Shown: positions 25,736 to 35,044, counted from the first letter of the stretch. The stretch: DNA of 64,000 nucleotides from Micromonospora eburnea (GCF_900090225.1 NZ_FMHY01000002.1:2356001-2420000); one strand, 5' to 3'. Program-made: numbers and translations. Notes: a model not told the origin generated them from the letters alone.

Positions 25736-26524
25736 TCAGCCGGCGTCGTCGATGAGGGTGGCGAGGCCGTCGAGGGTGCGTGCGAGGCCGAACGTCCAGG
25801 CGCGCTCGGCGTGCCACGCGCTGCCCTGCGCTTCGCCGGCGGCGGAGCCGATGCGGACGGCGCGGGGGTAGGTGTGGGGATCGAAGGCGCGGGCGAGGAC
25901 GGGTAGGTTGGCGGCCCACCAGTCGGCGTCGCTCATCGCGGTGTCGGTCGTGGCCCGGGCGGCGTCGTGGGCCGATCGGCAATGGGACTGCACGAACCCG
26001 AGCAGGTAGGTCAGGGCGGCGTCGATGTCGACGTCGGAGAGCCCGGTGTCGTCGAATGCGGCGAGCTCGTGCTCGTACTTGGCCATCACGCCCGGCCCGA
26101 GCGGGGGGCGGCTCAGGGCGGCGACCTCGGTGAGCCAGGGGTGGGCGGTGAGCAGGTCCCGGTTGGCCTCGGCCACCGCGGTGAGTCGTTCGCGCCACGG
26201 CTGCCCGGCCCACGGAGTGCGGGTCATCCGTGCGTAGCGGGCGTCCACCATCAGGTCGAGCAACTCGGGCTTGCCGGGCACGTAGGTGTAGACCGACATC
26301 GTCGAGACCCCGACCCGCTCGGCCACCGCGCGAATGGTGACCGCGGTCAGGCCCTGCTCGTCGGCAAGCGCGAGCGCGGCGTCGACGACCTGCGTAATGG
26401 TCAGGGACCGGGCCGGCCCCTTGCGCCGCGCCGTGTCGGACGGCTCCCCCCACAGCAGGGCGAGTGTGCGGCTGGGTTCACCTGATCCGGTGCGGTTCTG
26501 AGGCACGGGAAGATTCTGCCACAC
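25736..26524 (-). CDS. TetR-family regulator with TetR_C_1-type ligand domain
   Basis: 262-residue repressor. The N-terminal helix-turn-helix reads LTITQVVDAALALADEQGLTAVTIRAVAERVGVSTMSVYTYVPGKPELLDLMVD. The ligand domain includes HPWLTEVAALSRPPLGPGVMAKYEHELAAFDDTGLSDVDIDAALTYLLGFV, typical of drug-responsive TetR_C_1 members. GTG 26524 is very close to the operator, so the transcript may be nearly leaderless; GTG 26506 is an alternative. It is divergent from the glyoxalase-fold gene across a repeated operator and probably represses both. The neighbouring VOC protein may bind or modify the inducing compound. Confidence 0.87.
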   Translation of the reverse strand: MWQNLPVPQNRTGSGEPSRTLALLWGEPSDTARRKGPARSLTITQVVDAALALADEQGLTAVTIRAVAERVGVSTMSVYTYVPGKPELLDLMVDARYARMTRTPWAGQPWRERLTAVAEANRDLLTAHPWLTEVAALSRPPLGPGVMAKYEHELAAFDDTGLSDVDIDAALTYLLGFVQSHCRSAHDAARATTDTAMSDADWWAANLPVLARAFDPHTYPRAVRIGSAAGEAQGSAWHAERAWTFGLARTLDGLATLIDDAG

Positions 26525-26530
26525 CTTTGT

Positions 26531-26557
26531 TATACGGCGTACAGTATACGGTGTATA
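26531..26557. promoter_or_regulatory. Tandem TetR operator with embedded -10 element
   Basis: Two near-identical copies, TATACGGCGTA (26531-26541) and TATACGGTGTA (26545-26555), repeat at a 14-base interval, and the outer ends TATAC/GTATA also form an inverted pair. TATAAT at 26554-26559 is a perfect forward -10 for the VOC gene. The site would let the divergent TetR repress both directions. Confidence 0.75.
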
Positions 26558-26775
26558 ATGTCATCGGATCGCTCGCCACGACAGGAGGCCTGCTTGCGCA
26601 ACCGTTCATCGGCCATGCCTCGTCCCGCTACCGCCGAGGTGCCCATGCCGCGTCCGGCGCCGACCACCGGACCCGTGTCCACCGGCGCGAAGGGGCGCCC
26701 CTCGGGCGTCCCCCAGTCGCAGGTCACGCGCCGGAGCGTCCACCGCCGGCGTCAACTCGGACGAGGAGGCCATCG

Positions 26776-27252
26776 ATGACCCGCACCACGACCACCCGCG
26801 CCGCCGCCCCGACCGCCACAGGGGTCATCGAGTCGACAGGAGCTGACCGCATGCGCATCACCGAGTCCGCCATCTCGCTCAACGTTCCCGACGTCCAGGC
26901 CTCCGCCTCCTGGGTGCAGCAGCATCTCGGGTTCACCGAAGTGATGGCTGCCGACGGGTTCCGCTCCCTGACCCACCCCGAGGCGGGGTTCAATCTCATC
27001 TACCTGCGCGCCGGGCTGCCGACGTTCAAGCCGGCGTCGGCTGCCGGCCGCGCCGACGGGCTGCTGGTCGTGTTCACCGTCGATGACATCGACGCCGACT
27101 ACGCGCGGCTGCGGCGGGAGGGGGCCGAGATCGTCACCCCGATCGAGACCGAGCCGTGGGGGGAGCGCTACTTCCAGATGGCCGACCCCAACGGGGTGAT
27201 CTACCAGCTCGTGCAGTGGGTCTCACCGCCCGACCCACAGCACGCTGGCTGA
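26776..27252 (+). CDS. VOC (glyoxalase/bleomycin-resistance fold) protein
   Basis: Small vicinal-oxygen-chelate protein. ATG 26776 has an ideal AGGAGG at 6 bases; ATG 26851 has a weaker AGGAG and would start right at the domain (MRITESAISLNVPDVQASASWVQQHLGF), removing a 25-residue Thr/Ala-rich leader. Domain features are NVPDVQASASWVQQHLGFTEV, LLVVFTVDDIDADYARLRREGAEIVTPIETEPWGERYFQMADPNGVIYQLVQW. The terminal E-R-Y-F-Q-M-x-D-P-N-G pattern is that of bleomycin-resistance/glyoxalase proteins. It probably binds a drug-like ligand or acts as a small dioxygenase-like enzyme, under control of the divergent TetR. Confidence 0.82.
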   Translation: MTRTTTTRAAAPTATGVIESTGADRMRITESAISLNVPDVQASASWVQQHLGFTEVMAADGFRSLTHPEAGFNLIYLRAGLPTFKPASAAGRADGLLVVFTVDDIDADYARLRREGAEIVTPIETEPWGERYFQMADPNGVIYQLVQWVSPPDPQHAG

Positions 27253-27263
27253 TCCTCCGGCGC

Positions 27264-27298
27264 GGTGGCGGTGCCGTCGTGCTGGCGGCACCGCCACC
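27264..27298 (+). terminator. 13-bp hairpin after VOC gene
   Basis: GGTGGCGGTGCCG and CGGCACCGCCACC pair perfectly around a 9-base loop, 12 bases after the stop. A clear terminator that isolates this gene from the helicase gene downstream. Confidence 0.75.
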
Positions 27299-27530
27299 CC
27301 TGAGAAACGTTCCATGGGCGCCGCTGACCACCGGGCGCCCACAGGAGTGCCCGACCGATGGCGGCGGGGCCGTACGCGGTCAGCACCGGCCCGGACGGCG
27401 CGGTAGCTCGCCCAGGGTCGGTCACCCGTTCCGGACGGGCATAGCCGTACCGGCCGCCGGGCGGCGCGGTGTCCTCGGTCCCCGGTCAGATGATTCGATC
27501 GTGCATTCTTCGACAAACGGGAGGTACGGG

Positions 27531-30317
27531 GTGCGACTCGGGCGGTTCGCGGTCGTCTTCCAGCCGGGCGACCCACCCCGCACCGGCACGGTCAGCTTCT
27601 ACGACCCCGCCGGCGGCGCGCTGCCGGACGAGTGCGACGAGGTGGGCGAGTGCCGCGAGCTGGAACTCGCCCTGCCCCTCGACGGCCCGGTGGCCGCGTG
27701 GCAGGTGCCGGTCTGTGCCGTACCGGTCGGCGACGCCGTCCGCCACCTCGTCGCGCTGCGCGACGAGGACGCCACGCCCGCCGCCGCGTTCTGGTCGGCC
27801 GTGGCGGTCACCGGCCTGCACCTGGTCGCCCGCGGTCGGCTGCTGCCCGGCATCTCCCCGAACGGATACGACAGCTGGCGGGTAGGCCCGTTCGACGTCT
27901 CCGATGTGGAGCGCATCCGCGCGCTTGCCGCGGCGATGCCCCCTGAGGCCCGTGCCGTACCGATCGATCCCTTCGCCGAACAGCTCGTGCTGCCCGAGGC
28001 GCAGGGGCTCGTGCGGGCGTTCCTGGACGCGGTGGCCGACACCCTGCCCCGGACTCCGGCGGCTCCCTGGCTGACCGGTGACGCCCGGTTCACCGGTCTG
28101 GATCCCGAGCCCGTGACCGACCTGCGCGAATGGGCTCAGGAGGTCTCCGCTGGGGTGGACACAGGGCTGCGGGTGGCGCTGCGGCTGGAGGGGCGGGGCA
28201 ACTTCGAGAACACAGGTCTCACCGCGGTGGTCCGCATGCGCAGCCTCGCCGACCCGACGCTGGTCAGCGACGCGGCGGCGCTGTGGAAAGGTGATGAACA
28301 CGGTCTCGGTGAGCGGGCCACCTTCGAGGCGATGCTCGCGGTGCGCCGGGCAGCGGCAACGTGGCAACCCCTGGACCGGCTTCTCGACGAGGCTGCCCCG
28401 GTCGAGCTGGAGCTGCTCGACGAGGACCTGGTTGACCTGCTCGGTGGGGCCGAGGCGCGGCTCGCGGCGGCCGGCGTCGACGTCCAGTGGCCGCCGCAGC
28501 TGTCCCGCGAACTCGACGCCCGGGTCCTGATCGGATCGCCGCCCGAGCAGCCGCCGGACGTGGCCCGCTTCTTCCGCTCCGCCGCTCCGGTGACGCAGAG
28601 CTGGCAGCTCACCCTGGCCGGCGAGCCGCTGACCGATTCGGAGATGGATGTGGTCGCCAAGTCACGGCCCATCGTCCGCCTACGCGAGCAGTGGGTGGCG
28701 GTCGCGCCGGAACTGGCCGGCAAGGCCCGGGAACGGCAGCTACCGCCGCTGAAGGCGTACGACGCACTGGCCGCGACGCTGATCGGCAGCACGGAGGTCG
28801 AGGACGAGCGGGTCGAGGTGGTGGCCGACGGCTGGCTGAGCGCCCTGCGCGATCGGATCGCCGAGCCGGAGGACGGCCTGGAAAGGCTGACGGCCCCCAG
28901 CGGACTGGACGGCGCTCTCCGCGACTATCAGCTGCGCGGACTGCGCTGGCTGGAACGGATGACCTCGCTCGGCTTCGGGGGCTGCCTCGCCGACGACATG
29001 GGGCTGGGCAAGACCGTCACGGTCATCTCACTGCACCTGCGCCGCCAGGCCGACCCGGTTCACGCCGGACCAACCCTGGTCATCTGTCCCGCATCGGTGC
29101 TCGGCAACTGGGAACGGGAAATCCGCCGGTTCGCCCCCGGCGTACCGGTCCGCCGATTCCACGGATCTGCCCGCTCCCTCGACGGCCTTGCCGGCGGGTT
29201 CGTGCTGACCAGCTACGGCACCATGCGGCTGGACGCCCCGGCGCTGAGCGGGCGGCCATGGGGAATGCTCGTCGCGGACGAGGCACAGTACGTGAAGAAC
29301 CGGCTCAGCGGCACCGCGAAGGTGCTGCGTGAGATTCCCGCCCGGGCTCGTGTCGCGCTCACCGGCACACCGGTGGAGAACAACCTCACCGAGCTGTGGG
29401 CCATCCTCGACTGGACCACCCCCGGCCTGCTGGACACGGTCGGCGCGTTCCGAACCCGCTGGGCCCGACCGATCGAGGTGGACCGTGACACGACCAGCGT
29501 CGAGCGGCTGTCCCGCCTGGTCCGACCCTTCCTCGTGCGGCGGCGAAAGTCCGACCCCGACATCGCCCCGGAGCTGCCGCCCAAAACCGTGACCGACCAC
29601 CTGGTCTCGCTCACCGGCGAGCAGACGATGCTGTACCGCCGGGTCGTCGACGAGGTGATGGCCGAGATCCGCTCCAGCACGACCAGCATCGCCCGCCGTG
29701 GCCTGGTACTGAAGCTGCTCGTCGGCCTCAAGCAGGTGTGCAACCACCCGGCGCACTATCTCAAGGAGCCGCACGGCAAGCTCTCCGGACGCTCCGAGAA
29801 GCTACAGCTCCTCGACGACCTGCTGGAGACCATCCTCGCCGAGGACGGCGCCGCCCTGGTGTTCACCCAGTACGTGCAGATGGCGCGGCTGCTGGAACGG
29901 CACCTGGCCGAGCGGGGCGTGCCGGCGCAGTTGCTGCACGGCGGCACGCCGGTGCCCCGACGCGAGGAGATGGTGCAGCGGTTCCAGACCGGTGCGGTTC
30001 CCGTGTTCCTGCTCTCGCTGAGGGCGGCCGGCACCGGTCTCAACCTGACCCGCGCCGACCACGTCATCCACTACGACCGTTGGTGGAATCCGGCGGTGGA
30101 GGAACAGGCCACCGACCGCGCGTACCGGATCGGGCAGACCAAGCCGGTGCAGGTGCACCGGCTGATCGCCCAGGGCACCCTGGAGGAGCGGATCGCCGCC
30201 CTGCTGGAGTCCAAGCGGGAACTGGCCGACGCGGTACTGACCGGCGGTGAGACCGCCCTGACCGAACTGTCGGACGCCGAGCTGCTGCGGCTCGTGCAGT
30301 TGCCCAACGAGGAATGA
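27531..30317 (+). CDS. SNF2-family DNA helicase/ATPase (HepA-like)
   Basis: ~928-residue SWI2/SNF2 ATPase. GTG 27531 follows GGAGG; an earlier open frame is antisense-like and rejected. Residues 1-~440 form the SNF2-associated N-terminal domain of bacterial HepA-like proteins. The helicase core has Walker A DDMGLGKTVT (~490), DEAQ box (~583), LTGTPVENNL (motif III), and motif VI DRAYRIGQTKPVQVHR (~862). It translocates on duplex DNA, removing or remodelling bound proteins. It overlaps the SWIM-domain gene by 4 bases, and the two are a conserved actinobacterial pair. A Shedu-like nuclease gene follows, so a role in DNA surveillance is possible but unproven. Confidence 0.92.
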   Translation: MRLGRFAVVFQPGDPPRTGTVSFYDPAGGALPDECDEVGECRELELALPLDGPVAAWQVPVCAVPVGDAVRHLVALRDEDATPAAAFWSAVAVTGLHLVARGRLLPGISPNGYDSWRVGPFDVSDVERIRALAAAMPPEARAVPIDPFAEQLVLPEAQGLVRAFLDAVADTLPRTPAAPWLTGDARFTGLDPEPVTDLREWAQEVSAGVDTGLRVALRLEGRGNFENTGLTAVVRMRSLADPTLVSDAAALWKGDEHGLGERATFEAMLAVRRAAATWQPLDRLLDEAAPVELELLDEDLVDLLGGAEARLAAAGVDVQWPPQLSRELDARVLIGSPPEQPPDVARFFRSAAPVTQSWQLTLAGEPLTDSEMDVVAKSRPIVRLREQWVAVAPELAGKARERQLPPLKAYDALAATLIGSTEVEDERVEVVADGWLSALRDRIAEPEDGLERLTAPSGLDGALRDYQLRGLRWLERMTSLGFGGCLADDMGLGKTVTVISLHLRRQADPVHAGPTLVICPASVLGNWEREIRRFAPGVPVRRFHGSARSLDGLAGGFVLTSYGTMRLDAPALSGRPWGMLVADEAQYVKNRLSGTAKVLREIPARARVALTGTPVENNLTELWAILDWTTPGLLDTVGAFRTRWARPIEVDRDTTSVERLSRLVRPFLVRRRKSDPDIAPELPPKTVTDHLVSLTGEQTMLYRRVVDEVMAEIRSSTTSIARRGLVLKLLVGLKQVCNHPAHYLKEPHGKLSGRSEKLQLLDDLLETILAEDGAALVFTQYVQMARLLERHLAERGVPAQLLHGGTPVPRREEMVQRFQTGAVPVFLLSLRAAGTGLNLTRADHVIHYDRWWNPAVEEQATDRAYRIGQTKPVQVHRLIAQGTLEERIAALLESKRELADAVLTGGETALTELSDAELLRLVQLPNEE

Positions 30318-31606
30318 GGGACGTGGACTTCGACTTCGACGACGAGCTGGACGGTGACGCCGGACCGGCCGAGGACGACGGGCGGGCCCGCAGCTTCCCG
30401 GCGTTCGGCCCGGGCAAGCGGATCGGCAGGAAGTTCGCCGACACCTGGTGGGGCAACTCCTGGATTGAGTCGATGGAGCGTACGGCGCTCGACCCGGAGC
30501 AGCTCAAGAAGGGCCGGCGGTACGCCTTCGCCGGGCAGGTCGGGTCGATCACGGTGAGTCCGGGCCGGATCTCCGCGCCGGTCCACGACGGCGACCAGTA
30601 CACCCCGCACGACACGGTGGTACGCATCGGGACCCTCTCCGACACCGAATGGGACCGCCTGCTGGACAGGGTGGCCGCCAAGGCGGGGCACATCGCCGCG
30701 CTGCTGGACCGGGACATGCCGCACGACCTGGTGAACACCGCCGACGACGCCGGAGTGCGGCTACTGCCCGACTACGGTGACCTGGAGCCGGAGTGCGACT
30801 GCCCGTCCTGGGACCACCCCTGCCGGCACGCCGCCGCCCTGTCGTACCAGGCGTCCTGGCTGCTGGACCGGGACCCGTTCGTGCTGCTGCTGATGCGTGG
30901 ACGGGCGGAGCCGGAGCTGATCGAGGAACTGCGCTCGCGCAACGTCGGCCGAGCGATCGCAGCCGAGGAGGCGGAGGTCACCGGCACCCGGGCCGAGGAG
31001 GCGTACACCACCGCCCAGGCGGCGTTGCCCGGGCCGCCGGCGCCGGTGCAGGGCGAGGCGATGCCGCTCGCGCCCCTGCTTGCCGCGCACGATGCGCCGG
31101 GCATCGACGCCGAGGCGTTGGGGATCCTCGCCGCGGACGCTGCGTCCCGCGCCAGGCGCCTGCTGGCCGCGGCCCCCGCCGAGGTGCTCGCCCCCGAGTA
31201 CCACGCCTGGCAGGACGCCGTGCGGCTCGCGTCGCGGATGCCGCGCTCGCGGGCCGCGAAACGGCTCGGGGAAGCCAGCGGCCGGGCCGGCGAGTTGCCC
31301 CGGGCGATCAAGGCGTGGGAGTACGCCGGCGGCGCCGGCGTGGACGCCGTCGACGCGGTCTTCGTCCCGCCGAAGGAACTGGCCTCCCGGGTCACCGAAG
31401 CGCTGCACGAGACGTGGGAAGGCGGCGGCGCCGCGCCGGAGCTGAAGAACTGGCGCAACCGCTGGACCGTCGGCCGGCAGGGACAGATCCGCTACGGCCG
31501 CGACGGCCGTTGGTACCCGTTCCGCCGCCGCCACGGGCAGTGGTGGCCCGCGGGGCCGCCCAGCCCCGGCCCGGCCGACGCGCTGCACGACGTCCTGAAG
31601 GACTGA
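30314..31606 (+). CDS. SWIM zinc-finger protein
   Basis: 430-residue partner of the SNF2 helicase, starting inside its stop codon (ATGA overlap). The SWIM zinc ligand motif is CDCPSWDHPCRH (residues 162-173; C-x-C-xn-C-x-H). The N-terminus is acidic, followed by FADTWWGNSWIESME, a hallmark of the SWIM/SNF2-linked family. The C-terminal half is Ala/Arg-rich helical sequence ending in a basic RWYPFRRRHGQWWPAG segment. SWIM domains bind DNA or proteins; here it probably guides or loads the helicase. Biological process unknown. Confidence 0.9.
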   Translation: MRDVDFDFDDELDGDAGPAEDDGRARSFPAFGPGKRIGRKFADTWWGNSWIESMERTALDPEQLKKGRRYAFAGQVGSITVSPGRISAPVHDGDQYTPHDTVVRIGTLSDTEWDRLLDRVAAKAGHIAALLDRDMPHDLVNTADDAGVRLLPDYGDLEPECDCPSWDHPCRHAAALSYQASWLLDRDPFVLLLMRGRAEPELIEELRSRNVGRAIAAEEAEVTGTRAEEAYTTAQAALPGPPAPVQGEAMPLAPLLAAHDAPGIDAEALGILAADAASRARRLLAAAPAEVLAPEYHAWQDAVRLASRMPRSRAAKRLGEASGRAGELPRAIKAWEYAGGAGVDAVDAVFVPPKELASRVTEALHETWEGGGAAPELKNWRNRWTVGRQGQIRYGRDGRWYPFRRRHGQWWPAGPPSPGPADALHDVLKD

Positions 31607-31829
31607 ACCGTCGCGGACGTCCGCAGCCGCAAGCCGTATCGGTTCATTCATTCATTCCTTCCTATCGCTGCTGTGGTCCGTTGACATGCTGCTTACGCTC
31701 GAGCGGGACGACCTACGGTGCGTTGGCCTCACCGACGAGTCGCGGCCGGGGTTCCTGAGAACATGGCCATCGGCTCCAGGGACGCCAGCGTTGGCGTGCG
31801 GCGATGCATCCTGGATGGGGGGCCGAGTC

Positions 31830-33053
31830 GTGGTGGAAAATGACTGGCGCACCGTCGTCGCCTGGTTGCGACAATTGTGCGCCGGCCCCACACCGGAACA
31901 ACGAACTGTCGCCAAGGCGCTGGCGGTGCAGCTCGGTGCGCGCACGCCCGTGCCCGTCGCCGCCGCCCTGCTGCGGGCACAGCTCCGGCTGCCCCTGAGT
32001 CTGCCGGCTCCGCGGCCGATAGGCGATGCCGAACTCGACTACTTGCAGAATTTGGCGGGTGAGGTCGGCCTGCGCATCCCGGGAATCGACGCCATAAACG
32101 ACCGGGACACGCTCGATGCGTGGATCATGGTGGCACGCGCCCGGCAGTCGATTGCCCATCTGAGGCGCCTGAAGCCTGAAGTCGGTGACGTGGTCGTGAC
32201 CGTCGACCGGCAGACGACCGCCCACCGGCACCGGCAACTCGCCTCGCTCAGCAGGACGGGCAGACTGAACTTCCGCGGTGGCCGTGGCGGGCGGACATGG
32301 CCCCAGTTCGTGACCCGTGTCGTGAAGCCCGCAAGCAGTGAGTATCCCGAGGTCATGCGCCTCGTTGCCGAAGAGCTCGCGGCGAGCGACAAACACCCCG
32401 AACTGGTCTCCGACAGCGACCTGCGGCGCCTTGCCCCGTGGAAGGTCGAACGGACGGCGGGAATGGCGGCTCGCGTAACGCTCCGGGACGCCATCATGAC
32501 CGCTGCCGAAGAACGTCCTCTGCAGGTGGTGCTGGAACGCCACCCCGAGATGCTCGCCCAGGTTGTCAGCGGCAACCACGGAACGTGGGTGCGGCCGCAG
32601 GTCCAGTTCGGCAACCACTACATGGCCGATTTCCTGATAGCCGCGAGGACGTCAATGGGCCTGCGGTGGACGCTCGTGGAGCTGGAGAGCCCCACCAAAC
32701 GGCTCACGAATGCCAGCAACGGCAAGGCGTCACCCACCCTGCGGCACGCGGTCGACCAGATCGAGGACTGGCGTGCCTGGCTGACAGCCAACCTTGCCGT
32801 TGCCCGAAGCCCTCGAGAGGAGGGTGGCCTGGGGCTGCCCGGCATCACGGCCGACGCCCGCGGATTGATCATCATCGGTCGCGAGAGCGTGGAGGACAGT
32901 GGGAGGGGGCCTCGGGAACTGCTCTTCACCCGGAACAGGATCGAAGTCCGGACCTACGACTGGCTGCTCAAGGCAGTGAGCGAGAGCCATCCACTCGGCT
33001 GGGGCCTGCTCGAGCAGGAGGTCGGGTGGGATGACGAGGACGAACCGTTCTAG
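31830..33053 (+). CDS. Shedu-like (DUF4263) nuclease protein, probable anti-phage defence
   Basis: Protein of ~407 residues (or 455 from ATG 31686; the extra part has low-complexity non-domain sequence, so I prefer GTG 31830). The C-terminal ~170 residues match the Shedu/SduA domain: LQVVLERHPEMLAQVV, MADFLIA, RWTLVELESP, then a Thr/Asn-rich turn and LRHAVDQIEDWRAWL. This is a PD-(D/E)xK-type fold; the Asp of ADFL and the Glu of VELES are the expected metal ligands. Shedu is a known single-gene anti-phage system. The N-terminal ~230 residues are a separate domain I do not recognise, probably a sensor. It lies 220 bases after the SNF2/SWIM pair on the same strand; the gap holds a short (TTCA)n run at 31642-31655. 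Confidence 0.75.
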   Translation: MVENDWRTVVAWLRQLCAGPTPEQRTVAKALAVQLGARTPVPVAAALLRAQLRLPLSLPAPRPIGDAELDYLQNLAGEVGLRIPGIDAINDRDTLDAWIMVARARQSIAHLRRLKPEVGDVVVTVDRQTTAHRHRQLASLSRTGRLNFRGGRGGRTWPQFVTRVVKPASSEYPEVMRLVAEELAASDKHPELVSDSDLRRLAPWKVERTAGMAARVTLRDAIMTAAEERPLQVVLERHPEMLAQVVSGNHGTWVRPQVQFGNHYMADFLIAARTSMGLRWTLVELESPTKRLTNASNGKASPTLRHAVDQIEDWRAWLTANLAVARSPREEGGLGLPGITADARGLIIIGRESVEDSGRGPRELLFTRNRIEVRTYDWLLKAVSESHPLGWGLLEQEVGWDDEDEPF

Positions 33054-33103
33054 GCCTGCGCCGCAGTCGTCAGCGGCTGGGCGACACAGAAGATGATCGA
33101 GGA

Positions 33104-34174
33104 TCAGCGCCCACCGACCTGTTGAGGTCGCTCGCGCTGATCAGCACCGGCCCGAGTGCCGATGCGCTCCTTCCGCAGCCGGTCCTGCTCCGGGTCCTGT
33201 TGGCCCGCCGCTCGGCGTCCGGCCGTGGCGGCTTGGAACAGCGCGGCTGTTGACCTGAGGTGGGCGACCAGCTCCGCCGGACCGCTGATCTCGAACGGCA
33301 GCCCGATCGACGCCAGCCGGAGCGTGTGCCATTCCGGAGTGTCCGGCGGCGCGAGCCACCGGCAGGTCCCGTCGGGCTGGTCGGTCAGGGTGCCTGGCGG
33401 CGGCCCGCCGAGGCGGTCGACCACGTGTGCAGCCGGTGCGTGGATCAGCACGTCAGCCGGGAATGTCGGGGCCATCTGCAAGGTCCGGCTGGCGATGAAG
33501 GCGGCCACGTCCCCGCCGGGTACCTCAGTCGTGGCCGCCCGGGCACCGGTCGCGACGAGGTCCGTGACCCGGTCCAGCCGAAAGGTCCGCCAGTCGTCGC
33601 GGTCGAGGTCGAAAGCGAGCAGGTACCAGCGCCGCCCGGCCGGCACCAGGGCGTGCGGCTCGACGTGCCGGCCCTCGTCGCGGTACCGGAAGCGCAGCCG
33701 CTCGTGGTTGGCGATCGTCGCGGCGGCGACGACCAACGTGTCGGGGTCCACTGGCTCCGGGGCGAGAGAGAACGGGTGGGCCACCGTGGCGGAGGCCAGG
33801 GTGTCAACCCTGCGGCGCAGCCGGGCCGGCAGGACCTGGAGCAGCTTGCGCAGCGCACGCACCGCCGCATCGTCCACACCGGCCACCGCCTGCGCGGCCG
33901 CCGTGCGCAGCCCGATGGCCACGGCGACCGCCTCGTCGTCCTCCAGTAGCAGCGGCGGCATCGCGGCGCCGGCCGTCAGCCGGTACCCGCCCGACCCGCC
34001 CTGCTCGGCGTGCACCGGGTAGCCCAGCTCGCGCAGCCGGTCGATGTCGCGCCGCACGGTCCGGCCGGACACCCCGAGCCGCTGCGCCAGTTCGCTTCCC
34101 GGCCACAGCCGAGGGGTCTGTAACAGCGACAGCAGGGACAGCAGTCGGGCGCGCGCGTCGGACACGGCTGCCAT
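33104..34174 (-). CDS. WYL-domain (YafY/DeoR-like) transcriptional regulator
   Basis: 356-residue regulator. An HTH_11 winged helix lies at the N-terminus (RLLSLLSLLQTPRLWPGSELAQRLGVSGRTVRRDIDRLRELGYPVHAEQGGSGGYRL). The WYL domain spans ~140-230 with RFRYRDE...RHVEPHALVPAGRRWYLLAFDLDRDDWRTFRLDRV; a WCX extension follows. The last ~40 residues are Arg/Gln-rich and unstructured. It is divergent from the small VOC gene with an 80-base gap, so it probably controls that gene. WYL domains sense nucleic acids or small ligands; which one cannot be read. Confidence 0.9.
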   Translation of the reverse strand: MAAVSDARARLLSLLSLLQTPRLWPGSELAQRLGVSGRTVRRDIDRLRELGYPVHAEQGGSGGYRLTAGAAMPPLLLEDDEAVAVAIGLRTAAAQAVAGVDDAAVRALRKLLQVLPARLRRRVDTLASATVAHPFSLAPEPVDPDTLVVAAATIANHERLRFRYRDEGRHVEPHALVPAGRRWYLLAFDLDRDDWRTFRLDRVTDLVATGARAATTEVPGGDVAAFIASRTLQMAPTFPADVLIHAPAAHVVDRLGGPPPGTLTDQPDGTCRWLAPPDTPEWHTLRLASIGLPFEISGPAELVAHLRSTAALFQAATAGRRAAGQQDPEQDRLRKERIGTRAGADQRERPQQVGGR

Positions 34175-34254
34175 TGTGCCGCTCGACTAGGACGAGAACT
34201 GACCTATACGGCCTCTACCGTGGGCGCAGTCGCTACGACCGAGGGAGATTCACC

Positions 34255-34773
34255 ATGAGCAGCACCGCACCCGCCGGGTACACGACCGTCGCGCCGTGGA
34301 TCGTCACGCCCGACACCGGGCAGTTGCTGGATTTCATCACCGCGGTGTTCGACGGGGTCGAGCTGGGCCGGGTACGGCTGGAGGACGGGACCATCGGCCA
34401 CGCCGAGATCCGCGTCGGCGACACCGTCCTACTCGCGTTCGACCAGCGGCCGGACTGGCCGGCCATGCCCTCGCTTCTGCGGGTGTTCGTCGCCGACGCC
34501 GACGCAACGACCGAACGGGCGGTCGCCGCCGGAGCCCGAGTGGTCACCGCAACGGCCACTCATGCCTTCGGCCAGCGGGGCGGCCGGGTACGCGACCCGT
34601 TCGGCAACATCTGGTGGATCAGCAGTGTGGTCGAGGACGTCGCACCCGAGGTAGGAATGCGGCGGCTCGCCGAACCGCCGTACGCCGAAGCGATGCGCGA
34701 CGCCCAGGAGACCCTGGACCGGGAACTGAGCGGCCGCACCGACAGCGTCGTCAGCCGCCCACTGATCGGCTGA
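34255..34773 (+). CDS. VOC family (glyoxalase-like, PhnB type) protein
   Basis: 172-residue protein of the PhnB/glyoxalase group. ATG 34255 follows GGGAGATTCACC. The fold is seen as VAPWIVTPDTGQLLDFITAVFDGVELGRV, AEIRVGDTVLLAFDQR, LLRVFVADADATTERAVAAGARVV and GRVRDPFGNIWWISS. A C-terminal helix (EAMRDAQETLDREL) is typical of this subgroup. The function, possibly small-molecule binding or resistance, is not known. Probably controlled by the divergent WYL regulator. Bases 34774-35044 after it contain no convincing gene. Confidence 0.85.
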   Translation: MSSTAPAGYTTVAPWIVTPDTGQLLDFITAVFDGVELGRVRLEDGTIGHAEIRVGDTVLLAFDQRPDWPAMPSLLRVFVADADATTERAVAAGARVVTATATHAFGQRGGRVRDPFGNIWWISSVVEDVAPEVGMRRLAEPPYAEAMRDAQETLDRELSGRTDSVVSRPLIG

Positions 34774-35044
34774 GCTGGGGCAGGGCCACATCGAACCCGT
34801 CACGCGGCCTTGCCGGGGAAACCGCCCCCGCAGCAAAGGACTTCGCGACCCAATCCGCCGCCCGTCGCTACCCGCATCAAAAACGCACTCCTCTCGGCAC
34901 GAGCGTGCGCCTCTTGCCCTCTCTCCACCTTGGACACCGGAAGACCCGAGGACGTCGACCCGGACGGCTACCCGCTCGGGTTCACCGGCCGCCGTCCTGC
35001 CGAAGGTGCGATCAACGGCTCAGTGAGCTGCTCACGGGGCTCGG

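Noticed and set aside
31642..31655. TTCA tandem repeat before the Shedu-like gene as a phase-variable tract
   Set aside because: Only about three copies, outside any reading frame and far from a clear promoter.
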